A stretch of 64,000 nucleotides of DNA from Maratus speciosus (taxonomy: Eukaryota > Arthropoda > Arachnida > Araneae > Salticidae): positions 155,789,915 to 155,853,914 of the forward strand of contig OZ010791.1 in the NCBI GenBank assembly GCA_963932465.1. The letters are read 5' to 3'. The notes under the pieces are model-generated. The model saw only the letters and a program-made list of their open reading frames with translations, had not been told where the DNA came from and did not search any database. A program made the translations under genes and the position numbers. Positions 54,369 to 64,000 of this stretch are shown here, in pieces; the first letter of the stretch is position 1, and the number at the start of each line of letters is the position of its first letter.

Positions 54369-56790
54369 ATCTATACAAAGTACAGAGGAATTCAAAATGC
54401 TATAAAGGATAATTCAATTTTAACAATAGGAAGGGGAAAAGAAAATTTTCTAAATTCCACATTTCTTCCTCTTCCAAAGAAAAAGACTGCCTTCCCTTTC
54501 CTTTTCTTCAAAAAGAAAAAGAAAGAATAAAGCTTCAAAATTCGACAATATAACAAATACACAAAACCTTGTAAAGAAAGGCCCGCGGCCGAAAAAACTT
54601 TTTAAAAATAAAAAGTGCAAGATGTTTGCAGTCAAATGCTTTAAACTAGACTGAGGTGCCAAAAATCCATTCTGGTAAAATTTCTACGTACACCAATGCG
54701 CAAGAATCAACGTGCGTTCATTTTTTAATTTACATATATGTCAGTATAAAAAAACGGTACGTGAAATGATGAAACGCAACTGTCGCAAATCTTTAGAAAA
54801 TGCTACATATTTTAAAATACAATTAGATTAATTTTTATTAATTAAGTTTTAGATTAGATAAAGTTACCTTAAAACTTGCTCAAAGCGACTCCCTTCGGCT
54901 GCTATGCAGAAACATACACGCGAAATAAATCCTTCTAATACTTTAAGCGCTTTGTGTACGAGCCCTCGAAGCATGGCTTAACTCATCTGTGTTGAGATAC
55001 AGAAAATTGGTATAAGTGACACAATTCAAAATTTGGTCAATTTTAGTTTTATATGAATGGGACTTTTTTTTGTCTTACCTGTTAGTATAATAGGATATTT
55101 TTACTAAATATCACTTATAGAACTGGGAGATAGTATAAAAATTTAAATTTCAAAACTTTTTAAGAAATGTTTTTTATATTGATCAAAACGAGTTTTAAAA
55201 TATATATATATATTTTTTTTTTAACCGAAATTAAGACATTTTTATAATTGAAACCACATGTCTATGACTAACAACGGTTTAGAAATAGCCGTTGGACACC
55301 ATTGAGACTGGACACCTTCTATATAAAGCAAATACGGGAGGGAAAAAAAAAAAAGCAAAATAATACGGAATAAAACTTCACATTAAAAAAAAATCGATAT
55401 ATAAATAAAATCCAACTGAAATATTCATGTTGAAACAACCAAAAATCTATTTAACATTATTATTGATCAAGCACGGAACTCATAACTGTAATTAAAGCAT
55501 GGATCATAGAACGATATGTGGACATAAGAGGAAATCCTCCTTTCAATATCACGGAGGGCTATGTACAAAGCAAAGTTTTGCATGCTGCACGCACAAATGC
55601 AATATAATACAATGCTATATTTCCAACCCTTTTGCATTTGCATGATGAGCACTGCTCTGAATAACAGTGAGAGTGAATGTAAAACCAAGTATGCGATGCA
55701 ATCGTATAAATATTTTCACTCGTATTTGAAGTGAGATGAAATACACTGAAAAGAAAAGTTGAATGCAAGAGAAATATGTGGAATTAATTTCCATAAATGG
55801 AAATTTAGACAATTTTACAATGAGCTATTTGTAGTTCTTATTTGTAGTTCTTATTTAATATAAATATGCATTTTTGATTTATTTTAATTAAATGTTAGAT
55901 TTTTGAAATAAACAGCGTACCTACTCTATATGCAAGTTCTTGTGAAATTTATTATATTTGTGAAAATCAAATTTTGTAACTACAGATCAAATTCAATTAC
56001 TTGAATACAAACTATGACCTTTTCTTTAAAAAAAAAAAAAAACCCAGCAAACTTTGTGAAAATGTGCCCATATATCGTAAATTTCAAATTAATATTATCC
56101 AAAGAAAAAGAAAGTCTGACAAATTGTCACTTTAAAATGAAATAACAAAAACTTTTAAAGTACAAAAAATTATTTAAGATTCATATAACGGCCCCCCAAA
56201 CCTCCTTCTTTCATTTAAATTATCATATTGCAAAATTAATACGTCCAATGCTTAAGCTAAGAAACAAATTAAATCATAGAAATTTTGAAACAACGAACAG
56301 AAAAAGAAACATTAGTAAGTTAGAAAACACAAAGAAAATTATTACAGAAAATAAAAATTGAACGATGATAAAAACATATTAAAACAGATTTAATTTCATA
56401 AAAATTGGCCACAGGTAAGTGCAAAGTTTTAAGATCGAACGAATTAAATGAAGCAATAAAAGAACTTTTTCTTCAACAAAACTGGTATAAGCAAATGCAC
56501 ATCTTCGTTATTACGGAGCAAAAAAAGTTTTAAAACACAAACAAACCCCATTTTTAAAAACCTTGAGGCGGCAATTCACGGCAAAAAAATTTTCACAATC
56601 GACCAACAAGCATTTGCTTTGAAAGAATAAAATTAAAAACTGCCAAAGTACCTCCAAACTTTCAAATCTCGAGATCTAACCAATAAAACATCAGTTTTAA
56701 CAACCAAACAAAACCTGACAATAAAGAAAAAGGACGAAAATTAAAAAGAATCAGCGCAAGAAAAAAATTAAAAAGTATAGCTGTTCGGTT
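54369..56790. other. AT-rich spacer upstream of the candidate exon
   Basis: No repeats with partners are seen. Some minus-strand frames near 55467-55812 overlap each other and have no coding features. Around 56200-56800 the DNA is A-rich with many short AAAC tracts. Confidence 0.45.
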
Positions 56791-56813
56791 TTCTCATTTA
56801 TTTCCGTTCACAG

Positions 56814-56920
56814 GTTTGGCAACGACAGGCAGCAGTGTCTCCATGGAAACAATGGCCGAAGAACTTCAGAATTTTTACGGTACACTTGATGCGAGAAAGT
56901 TTCAGTTGAAGAAAACGTGA
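56814..56920 (+). CDS. Candidate terminal exon, unknown protein
   Basis: A good splice acceptor (pyrimidine-rich TTTCTCATTTATTTCCG, then TTCACAG ending at 56813) precedes an open frame reading LATTGSSVSMETMAEELQNF then YGTLDARKFQLKKT and a TGA at 56918-56920. GC content and codon use differ from the surrounding DNA. AATAAA follows at 57096-57101, a possible polyadenylation signal. A second frame, open from 56890 to a TAA at 57060, includes VKILAAITRIGVREQHENLM; one may be real, or a frameshift may separate parts of one exon. I recognise no family. It could instead be a conserved non-coding block. Confidence 0.3.
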
Positions 56921-57110
56921 AGAAGGCTCGGTGCAGTGGTTTTGTTAAAATTCTAGCGGCTATTACGCGTATCGGTGTGAGAGAACAACACGAAAATTTG
57001 ATGGATTTTGCAGCTGAGAGCTCTCAAGCGGAAACGCTGCGGGAGAGCTTGTACTGTTAACGCAAGATAATCAATCGCTATACCGTTTTTATCTGAATAA
57101 AATTGGAAAT
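56921..57110 (+). other. GC-richer block with possible polyA signal
   Basis: Continues the unusual composition of the candidate exon. It is open in one frame for about 57 codons and ends just before AATAAA at 57096-57101. If the upstream exon is real, this would be its 3' UTR or an alternative coding end. Confidence 0.3.
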
Positions 57111-57588
57111 CTTCGAATAATGTTCTATTTTTATTTCAAAGGAAAGAAATGATGTAATATTGTATTCTCTGAGAAAATAAATAGGATTTCATCCAATGAG
57201 ACTGTAAATGCATTATTTAAAAAACACGATTCTATCATTATTATAGTACATTATTTCACGTAAGAGAGAAGCGTGAGAAATACAACTATTAGGTATAGAA
57301 GAAATCATACATTGTTCATGAACTATTTCCTGATGCACATATGATGTTAATACATGCATTTAAAAATAAGAGAAACAAAATTACAATGTTGATGACTGTA
57401 CGTCATTATGTTGTTTTTCTTGTTTTACTTATGTTTTTATTATTACTTCTATGAAAATTTTGTAGTACTGAATATTTCAATTAATTTTATTATAAAATTT
57501 CAGGTTGCAATGTATTAATCTGTTATTTGCATAACCTTTTATATTATACATAGATATAACATAAATACACGGCTGCTCAAAAGAATTA

Positions 57589-58996
57589 CAGGATTCCCAG
57601 CAAAACATGACTGGCAAATTCCCTGACCTAATCTCAACAAATTCACTGACCAAACGGGTATAAAACGAAATTTGCTACATATTTTCACAATCCTTTGTCA
57701 AAACTAGCCATTTATTTCTGAGATTACACTGATCAACAAATTTGAACTTTTGCTCTGTCCTTAAAACGGAAATTAGTTGTTTTTTATGCGGTTTTTTGTG
57801 CTGATTCCGAATCTAGTTTTAGATTTGCTCCAGCACGTCAAGTTTGACAGATATTTGGATATTTCAATTTATGCAAATTTAGTAAATTTTATACAATTAT
57901 TTGCAAATTTAAGGTATAAAGCAATATCAGACAGGGTTTTTTGTTTTATGTTATGATTACTACCTAATTTACATCACAAAAACGTTGTTTCTGAGATTAT
58001 ACTGACATGTGACTGTGAAATATTATACCTAATTTGCATATTTTTCATGTTTTTCTAATAATGTTTCTTGACGTTCAAAACATATCTGCCGCACGAGTAC
58101 GCTAATATGTTTCTAAACCAGTTTTTTGAGCTGATTTCAAATCTCGCATCTGTTTTCTTCTATCACGTCTAGTTTTTGAAAAAAGTGAAATTTTAGTTTT
58201 TGGTCAAAAAAGCCAGAAATAGCTTTTTATGATACTTTGTATGATAAACTTCAACAAGTTAGAATAGATTCTACTAATTTTATTTATTTATTTTTTTTCG
58301 ATTACATAAATTTTTGTTTATGTCTCTGATATGAATCTGACCCTGTTTACCTTCTTGTCAATGAATTACACACCCCTAAAAAGCATCTTATATCAAACCT
58401 GTGTTAATGCCGTGCAAAAGTAGAAATTCATCTTACTCAAAAACTAGACATGACATAAGAAAACAGACTGCAGATTTGAAATCAGCATAAAAATCTAGTC
58501 TAGAAAAACATTACGTCAATTCTGTGGCAACTATTTTAAAGTTGATAGTGATGTAAACATTACACCATTGAAAAATATGCAAATTAGGCTTAATAACTGA
58601 TAAATAAATGTTAAGAATATGTAAATCGTGACATTTATCTGAAGCAAATAGTCATTATCTAGAAAACGTAATTAGATGCGACATATATTGCATCTAAAAT
58701 TTGCATAAAATAGCACAAAAAAGCTTAAATTTGCATAAATTTAAATATGCAAATTTCTCAAAACCTGGACCACCTAGAGATAAATGGAAAGCATATTCGG
58801 AATCAGCGCCAAAAACTGATCTAGAAACAACTAATTTTAGTTCTAGGACAAAACCACTGTTGTTACAGTGTTATTCTTCAAATTTCTAGATTTTTTTTTT
58901 TTTCCCCGATTGTTTGATGAATTTCGTGTTTTTTTTTTTTTTTTTTTTTTTTTAATTCCATGACTTTCCTGATTTACCCTGACACTGGGAACCCTG
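57589..58996. mobile_element. 1.41-kb foldback hAT5-like element
   Basis: The ends CAGGATTCCCAGC and, reversed, CAGGGTTCCCAGT are flanked by AATTA (57584-57588 and 58997-59001). Inside, long diverged inverted blocks pair: for example TGCTGATTCCGAATCTAG near 57800 with its counterpart near 58800, and GAGCTGATTTCAAATCT near 58127 with one near 58475. Nearly the whole element could fold on itself. TTCCCTGACC and CCATGACTTTCCTGA next to the ends recall the element at 34601. It has no transposase. Confidence 0.8.
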
Positions 58997-59001
58997 AATT
59001 A

Positions 59002-61430
59002 AGAATCTGAGTGTTGAACTGTGTTATGCGTTTTTTAAATTGTTTATTTAGATAGCAGGACGTGAGTTTCAAAATTCGCCTTATCCAAAATTTAAAAAAA
59101 TCAAGTTTTCTATTGGTAAACCTGTTAAAAAAAAAAACTACAATCTGTGGGGGGGGGGGGGGGGAAGCTAGTTTTATCGTCTACTTCTGGCTTTATGAAA
59201 TCTTGGTTAACAATGAAAACCAGTGGGCTCAGTCAGAGGTTTTTCGCGATTTCCCAAGATTTGATTTTCTGGAAAAGGCGAGTTTTTAAACTCACGTCCA
59301 CATATGTTCTTTTATCTTATAAAATGATAAGGTTTTGTTACATTATTCTGGAAGTGTTGGAAAGTGTTTCATAATCTATACGTGACATGATTTTTCTCCG
59401 TTTTTGGTAATATTCGGCACAAAAATACACGGGCACACTTGGCAGATAAAAGGTCGAAACCCGATTTTATTAATTATTATTTTTAACAATAACACTGGGA
59501 TAATATCCATCGATAATTTATTTTACAGGCATGAAAGTGGGAAGGGAACAAAAGGTGGATCTATACAATAACATACTTCTATAATTTAAATGCATTTCAA
59601 CAGTTATTCATGCAATAAAATGGATTATAACTGTACATTTCTTTTGTAACTTAGAAAGTATTAAAAGAAAAAAAAATGTATAAATTCATTAAATCAAAAA
59701 AGAAAATTGGAAACAGTTTGCTAAAAGTATAAATCCATCCAAATGTATCGGATGAACCTATGTGAAGTACAGAGATTAATTTGTCAAAATACATGTATTA
59801 TTTTGAATGATTTGAATGTTTAAGATTTTACTTAAAAGAAAAAAAATCTCTATGCTAAATATATGCACACCAAATTGATCTTTACTCCAGAAATACATTT
59901 CCAAAAATGCATCACTGAAATTACCCAGAAGTGTTTTATAAATAGAATAAAATATTCTATTCCTAAAGAACCTTATGAGAACTTCATTTCCCTAGTTAAA
60001 GAACTTAATTTACATGACTTTCAGACGCTTTTAATAAAAGCTTGTCTTTGATTTGATAGTACAGCAATTCAGAAACAAACTCCAAGGATTTGAGTAGACA
60101 AAATGTCTAATTATTAAGCTTTCTAGACTACCCCCCCCTCCATATGCTTCTAATATTTTCTTTGCATTTTTGCATCAATCCAGAGAATGTCCAAATTTGC
60201 TTTTAAAAAGGTGGAATTCCTCCTTTAGGAGGAACTCTTTCATGTCTGATTTTAAGATCGTATTAAAAGTTACTGAATATTTATATAAATTAAATCGGGT
60301 ATATTTTAAAATTTAAATCAACACACCATGGGGTAAGTTACAAAAATTATAACTGACCACCCAAAGAGCAAAGATTGAATTCCTCCCCCCCCCCCCCCCC
60401 CCCTCTATCCTTCTTTTCAACAATATTGGATCACCATCTGCTTGTTATATGATAAACTCGACTACAACATACGTGGTAGCAGACAATCTCATCATGAGCA
60501 GAATAAAAGAAGAAAAAAAATCGCTACCACCAATAATTTTATACGTATTTTGATTACATATTACTGTTCCACTACGTGTAGTTTTGGGTTGTAATTGCAA
60601 CAGTGTGCTAAAAATTAAAAAAATAATAATAATAACTCACAGATTTCTTTACTAAATAAATAAAAAAAATAAATCGTACAATTATGCATTAATCACCAAT
60701 TATCAAGCGAAAAATATTAACATAAGTGAAGTAACAACCATAAGGAAAATCTCTTGTCAGAAAATAGAAAGCATATTTTATTAATTAATTTATTCACAGG
60801 ATTTACTACTAGAATTATTTAAATTTTGCATAAAATTATCTCCGCATTGTTATGTTATCTACTAACTTTAATTTTTTAAATGTGGTCAGACATACAAAAT
60901 ACAAGTTTCCACGAAATACTGCCAAACTTCGCACAAAATTGAGGAATATAAATCAGCAGTCAATGTGGAATGATGGAAAAGATCCCACAAATACATTTGT
61001 TTTAGCCCTCATGCAAAGTTAAAGAATATGATAAGAGAGAAAGCGTATGATATACCACAGCCATCTCTACACCAGTATTCAGAGGGCTGTGGATATACAG
61101 TGGGCGACAAATTAGACCGGCAACAAGATACAAGCTGTTGATATAAACCTCATTTCGAAAGATGAATATGATGGTATGGGTGTATAAGAATGATAGCCAA
61201 CTTGATTGCTATGGAAGTGACCTAGAAATGATGTTACAGTTCAAATAAAATAAGGGTGGAAGATCCCAAATGCATACGAACTATGCTGGCTGGCTAACAA
61301 ATACGTGAAACCTTAACTGCAATTAAGGATTATAGGTTAAATTAATTGGGACAGATTAATGAATGGTGGTCATAGAGGTAGCTAAGTGCCCTGAATGCAA
61401 AGATGACACTGCAGATTACAGAACCGACAG
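59002..61430. other. Spacer; long G and C runs, no gene called
   Basis: Has a G run at about 59149-59164 and a C run of about 19 at about 60385-60403. A 62-codon frame at 59863-60051 (containing NRIKYSIPKEPYENFISLVK) has slightly protein-like composition but no family match, no acceptor I trust and no neighbours. Confidence 0.45.
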
Positions 61431-61571
61431 AACAGGGGTCGATACAGGTTTTTATTCTTGGAGCCAATTTTGTGAAAAGTAAATGTTATTTTTGAGAATT
61501 TTTGTGAAAAATAACATTTTGTAACGAAAGTTGAAATCCATTTACTCAAATTCGAACCAAGCATTTCTGAA

Positions 61572-61994
61572 GGCTGTTCTTAACTGGTCTGCTCAACAAG
61601 CGCAAAACGTTTTGACACATTTACAAATTCATTTTTTAACGGAAAGATATAAAATTGGAAAGCCTGGCCATGGAAGCGATTTGGAATTGAACTGTTTTTT
61701 CCCTTTCTTGAACAATCAATTACCTATTGAGTTATAAGTGTTTTTCATCACGTGACAAACAAGTTTTTCGCCCGCTCTTGAGTGCTTATTCTCCGTTCGC
61801 GCGGAAATTCGGTTCAAAACGCCTATTTTGACACTATTTTCTGAAAGATCTATTGCGTTTGCAAAAAAATGGAAAAAAAAAACAGCTCAATTACATAGTT
61901 TCTGAACAACAACACCAGCTGCTTCATGTATTTTCGAACAAAAATAAATTAAAACTTATGTCAGAAAATTGCCCTTTTGGATTTGAGAACGCCC
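61572..61994 (+). mobile_element. TTAA MITE family 1, copy 8 (complete, nested)
   Basis: The ends GGCTGTTCTTAACTG and TTTGAGAACGCCC are followed by TTAA at 61995-61998. The left target has decayed to TGAA (61568-61571). It sits inside the hAT5-like element and is therefore younger than that insertion. Confidence 0.85.
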
Positions 61995-62079
61995 TTAACA
62001 AAAACTTCTTAAAATGCTCTAACTACACCCCCCCCCCCCCTCCGTGACCTGGTTTTATTGACAAATTACATATTTTAAA

Positions 62080-62213
62080 ACAGTTTTTATGAAAAGGCAT
62101 TTTACGAAGGGACCTATTTTATTAAAAGGTGTTTTATGAAGAAGCCTGTTTTATTAAAAGGAATTTTGTGAAAGGCCCATTTTATTAAGTTCATTTCTGT
62201 GAAGGTTCCCATT

Positions 62214-62244
<31 letters not shown>

Positions 62245-62345
62245 TGCAGGGGCCTATTTTATTAATTTTATTTTTGTGAAGGGGCGTATTTTATTAAACA
62301 GATTCTTGTGAAAGGGCCCCTAAATAGGCCCCAAATTTTGCCTGG
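62080..62345 (+). repeat. Internal 31-bp minisatellite of the hAT5-like element
   Basis: About seven units resembling AAAAGGAATTTTGTGAAAGG followed by CCCATTTTATT, interrupted by an A run (62219-62244). The core GTGAAGGGCC is shared with the array at 51903-52105. Confidence 0.75.
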
Positions 62346-62361
62346 ATCGACCCCTGCAGAA

Positions 62362-63186
62362 TTATACTGATAAAACTCCACTGATGAGAAAGACTATATT
62401 TCTTATTTATACACGACTAATGTGTAACATTCCCTTTAAAGAAAACTTTTAGATGAACGTTGCGCTCATATAAGGAATTTGACAACTACCTTAGAAAATT
62501 CTAAAAGCATATTAGCAAACAACATACTTTGTATTCTATAAAAAATAAATAAATGTTAAATTAAATAAAACCAAATGGTGGTTAGAAAAAGTGCAGTGCA
62601 TAACCGAATTGGGAAAAAAAAAAAATTACAAAATGCATACCGATGTAAGCGAAAATAAAAATCTGAATGACTAGGTCGAAACTTGCAACTTAGCACGTAA
62701 ATGATTTCATAGCGTGCAACATTCAACAAGAAATGTGTTTTCACCACAAAAAATAAAGTTACACTTAAAAACTTTTTTTTCATTCCCCTTGAAACAGGTA
62801 AAAAGAATAAATGAAATTCTAGAAAGTATTTTAGCAGATGGTTATTTGTAGAAAAATGGAAGTATATTCTGATTAAAAAATAATAAAAGAATAAAAATAA
62901 AAGAAAGGAAAAGAATGAACGTGAAAAAAAAAATGATGGAAGTTTTTGAGACCAATGAAGATGCTTTAAGCAAATGATGACAGATGAAAATATACTAAAC
63001 TGAAGCAATATAAATGATTTGATGCTTTTCAGATGGTTTTAAATTTTCAAACATGTGTAACTGCTGATACAAGAAAGATGATATGGTAAAAATATCGATA
63101 ATTTCAGCTCTCTACATAAGGCATTGTAATTTTTAACACAATGTAACAGACTTGCACAAAATAAATAAATAATAAAATATATATGT
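62362..63186. other. AT-rich spacer
   Basis: The longest open frame in the window (150 codons, minus strand, 62556-63008) lies here. Its F/L/S/Y-rich low-complexity translation comes from A-rich plus-strand DNA, and it has no domain or start context. I do not call it a gene. Confidence 0.5.
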
Positions 63187-64000
63187 GGGAGCTCAAAGGG
63201 TTAAATGTAAGACTTTTTCAAGATTTTATGATCTGTCGCCTGGCCTCAGGTGTTCTGCTATAAGTATGCAAAATTTCAAATCTCCAATTTAATTATGGGC
63301 TCAGTTAGAAAGAATTGCTTAAAATACACAAGCTGGAGTCCAAAGGGTTAAATATGAAACTTTTTTCGAAATTTATTATCTGTCGTGTGATCTGAAGTTT
63401 TCAGTTATAAGTATGCAAAATTTTAAGTCTCCAATACAATTAGGGGCTCTGTTAAAAAGAATTGATCAGAAAGAACACACAAGCTGGAGTCCAAAGGGTT
63501 AAATATAAAACTTTTTCGAAATTTATTATTTGGCGTGTGATCTGAGGCATTCAGCTATAAGTATGCAAAATTTCAAGTCCCCAATTCACTTAGGGCCCAG
63601 TAGCAGAAATTTCTCCAAGTGTCTGCGACAGATAATTCAGGGGCAAAAAATAATCTGCAGGTAAAATATTTTTTATAAATGAAGCGTTAATTAATCAAAC
63701 AATCACTTACCTGTAGCGTTTTTAGGCATTTTATAAATTTTTATTAATAAGTCTTAACTTTTTGTATTAAGTAATAAAGAGCTAAACATAATACGAAGCA
63801 AAATAAAAGTTCGATGAAAAAGAATCTGCAAAAGAGAAAAGAAAATCTGCAACGCCCGTCTCCCGTCTCGAACTTTCTGCTACCGGGACTTAGGACTCTG
63901 ATAAAATGAATTGCTTAAAATACACAAGCTGGACTCCAAAAGGTTAAACAAAACTTTTTCGAAATTTATTATTTGCCGTGTGATCTGAGGTGTTTAGCTA
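63187..64000 (+). repeat. Tandem array, period about 147 bp, runs off the edge
   Basis: The anchor CAAAGGGTTAAAT occurs near 63194, 63341 and 63492, with a variant near 63937. The first spacings are 147 and 151. The last spacing becomes about 145 once the 292-bp insertion and its 8-bp duplication are removed. Each unit contains CTATAAGTATGCAAAAT and a GATCTGAGGTGTT-like block. The array continues beyond the window. Confidence 0.9.
63596..63887. mobile_element. 292-bp hAT-like MITE inside the tandem array
   Basis: The ends CCCAGTAGCAGAAATT and, reversed, CCCGGTAGCAGAAAGTT are flanked by ACTTAGGG (63588-63595) and ACTTAGGA (63888-63895), an 8-bp duplication with one difference. Neighbouring array units are uninterrupted at this position and serve as empty sites. 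There is no coding capacity. Confidence 0.85.

Larger units (their letters stand above)
61433..62356 (+). mobile_element. hAT5-like element, CAGGGGTCGAT family, copy 2
   Basis: The ends CAGGGGTCGATACAGG and, reversed, CAGGGGTCGATCCAGG differ at one base and are flanked by a perfect 5-bp duplication CAGAA (61428-61432 and 62357-62361). The right half is a degenerate minisatellite. The left half holds TGTTATTTTTGAGAATTTTT and a complete family 1 MITE. Without that insert it is about 500 bp. It is related to the element at 38992 in the opposite orientation and is non-coding. Confidence 0.88.

Noticed and set aside
59863..60051. 62-codon frame with protein-like composition
   Set aside because: No family recognised, no trusted splice acceptor, and flanked by AT-rich DNA. 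Kept only as a remark in the spacer entry.
62380..62400. CTGATGAGAAAGAC as a third hammerhead
   Set aside because: CTGATGA is followed directly by GAAA with no room for stem II, so it cannot form the fold.
62556..63008. 150-codon open frame on the minus strand
   Set aside because: The translation is dominated by F, L, S and Y from A-rich plus-strand DNA, with no domain, start context or neighbouring gene features. Long frames of this type arise by chance where stop codons are avoided through low complexity.

Overview
This is eukaryotic, strongly A+T-rich, non-coding DNA built largely from transposon remnants. I find no complete protein-coding gene, no rRNA and no functional tRNA gene. Long open frames are rare and mostly fall inside repeats. 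The mixture fits an arthropod genome, with a chelicerate such as a spider as my best guess: several TTAA-target MITE families, hAT elements with 5-bp and 8-bp target duplications, Tigger/pogo relics, a Helitron, Penelope-like retroelement debris with hammerhead-ribozyme motifs, and tRNA-derived SINEs. The taxon cannot be proved from this window. Compositions and identities are judged by eye.

Layout. 1-9.3 kb: AT-rich spacer, a long inverted repeat carrying a TTAA MITE, a 430-bp TTAA MITE (family 1), a SINE, a unique block with a K50-homeodomain site cluster, and a 1.4-kb element with an 8-9 bp target duplication that holds another TTAA MITE. 9.3-18.5 kb: spacer, then five copies or fragments of family 1, one split by a 1.19-kb hAT element. 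18.6-22.8 kb: a 4.1-kb inverted repeat with about 1.1-kb arms and roughly 580-bp internal tandem units. 23-26.3 kb: a unique GC-richer block with a palindromic X-box, Penelope-like GIY-YIG debris followed by a hammerhead motif, and a SINE with a 13-bp target duplication. 27-32.8 kb: two tandem arrays of about 240 bp, a second SINE, a second copy of the 220-bp TTAA MITE, and a hAT-like relic. 34.3-39.4 kb: a second hammerhead motif, a hAT5-like element, a Tigger-like element, a Helitron and another hAT5-like element. 40-51.7 kb: several short hAT-like repeats, one host split by an 805-bp hAT element, a Tigger relic with transposase codons, and a perfectly ended hairpin MITE. 52.4-54.2 kb: a 1.77-kb transposon filled with a 31-bp minisatellite, inserted in a sequence whose uninterrupted paralogue lies 3.6 kb upstream. 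56.8 kb: one candidate terminal exon. 57.6-64 kb: a foldback hAT5-like element, another hAT5-like element holding a family 1 copy, and a 147-bp tandem array interrupted by a 292-bp MITE.

How it works together: the window reads as a transposon archive in which insertion order can be established at many points, because target duplications or paralogous empty sites survive. A recurring theme is short-TIR, non-autonomous elements carrying internal minisatellites of 31-33 bp. Unique stretches around 5.2-7 kb, 23.4-24 kb, 40.2-40.4 kb, 44.3-44.8 kb, 46.8 kb and 56.8-57.1 kb are the best places to look for regulatory DNA or exons of a neighbouring gene.
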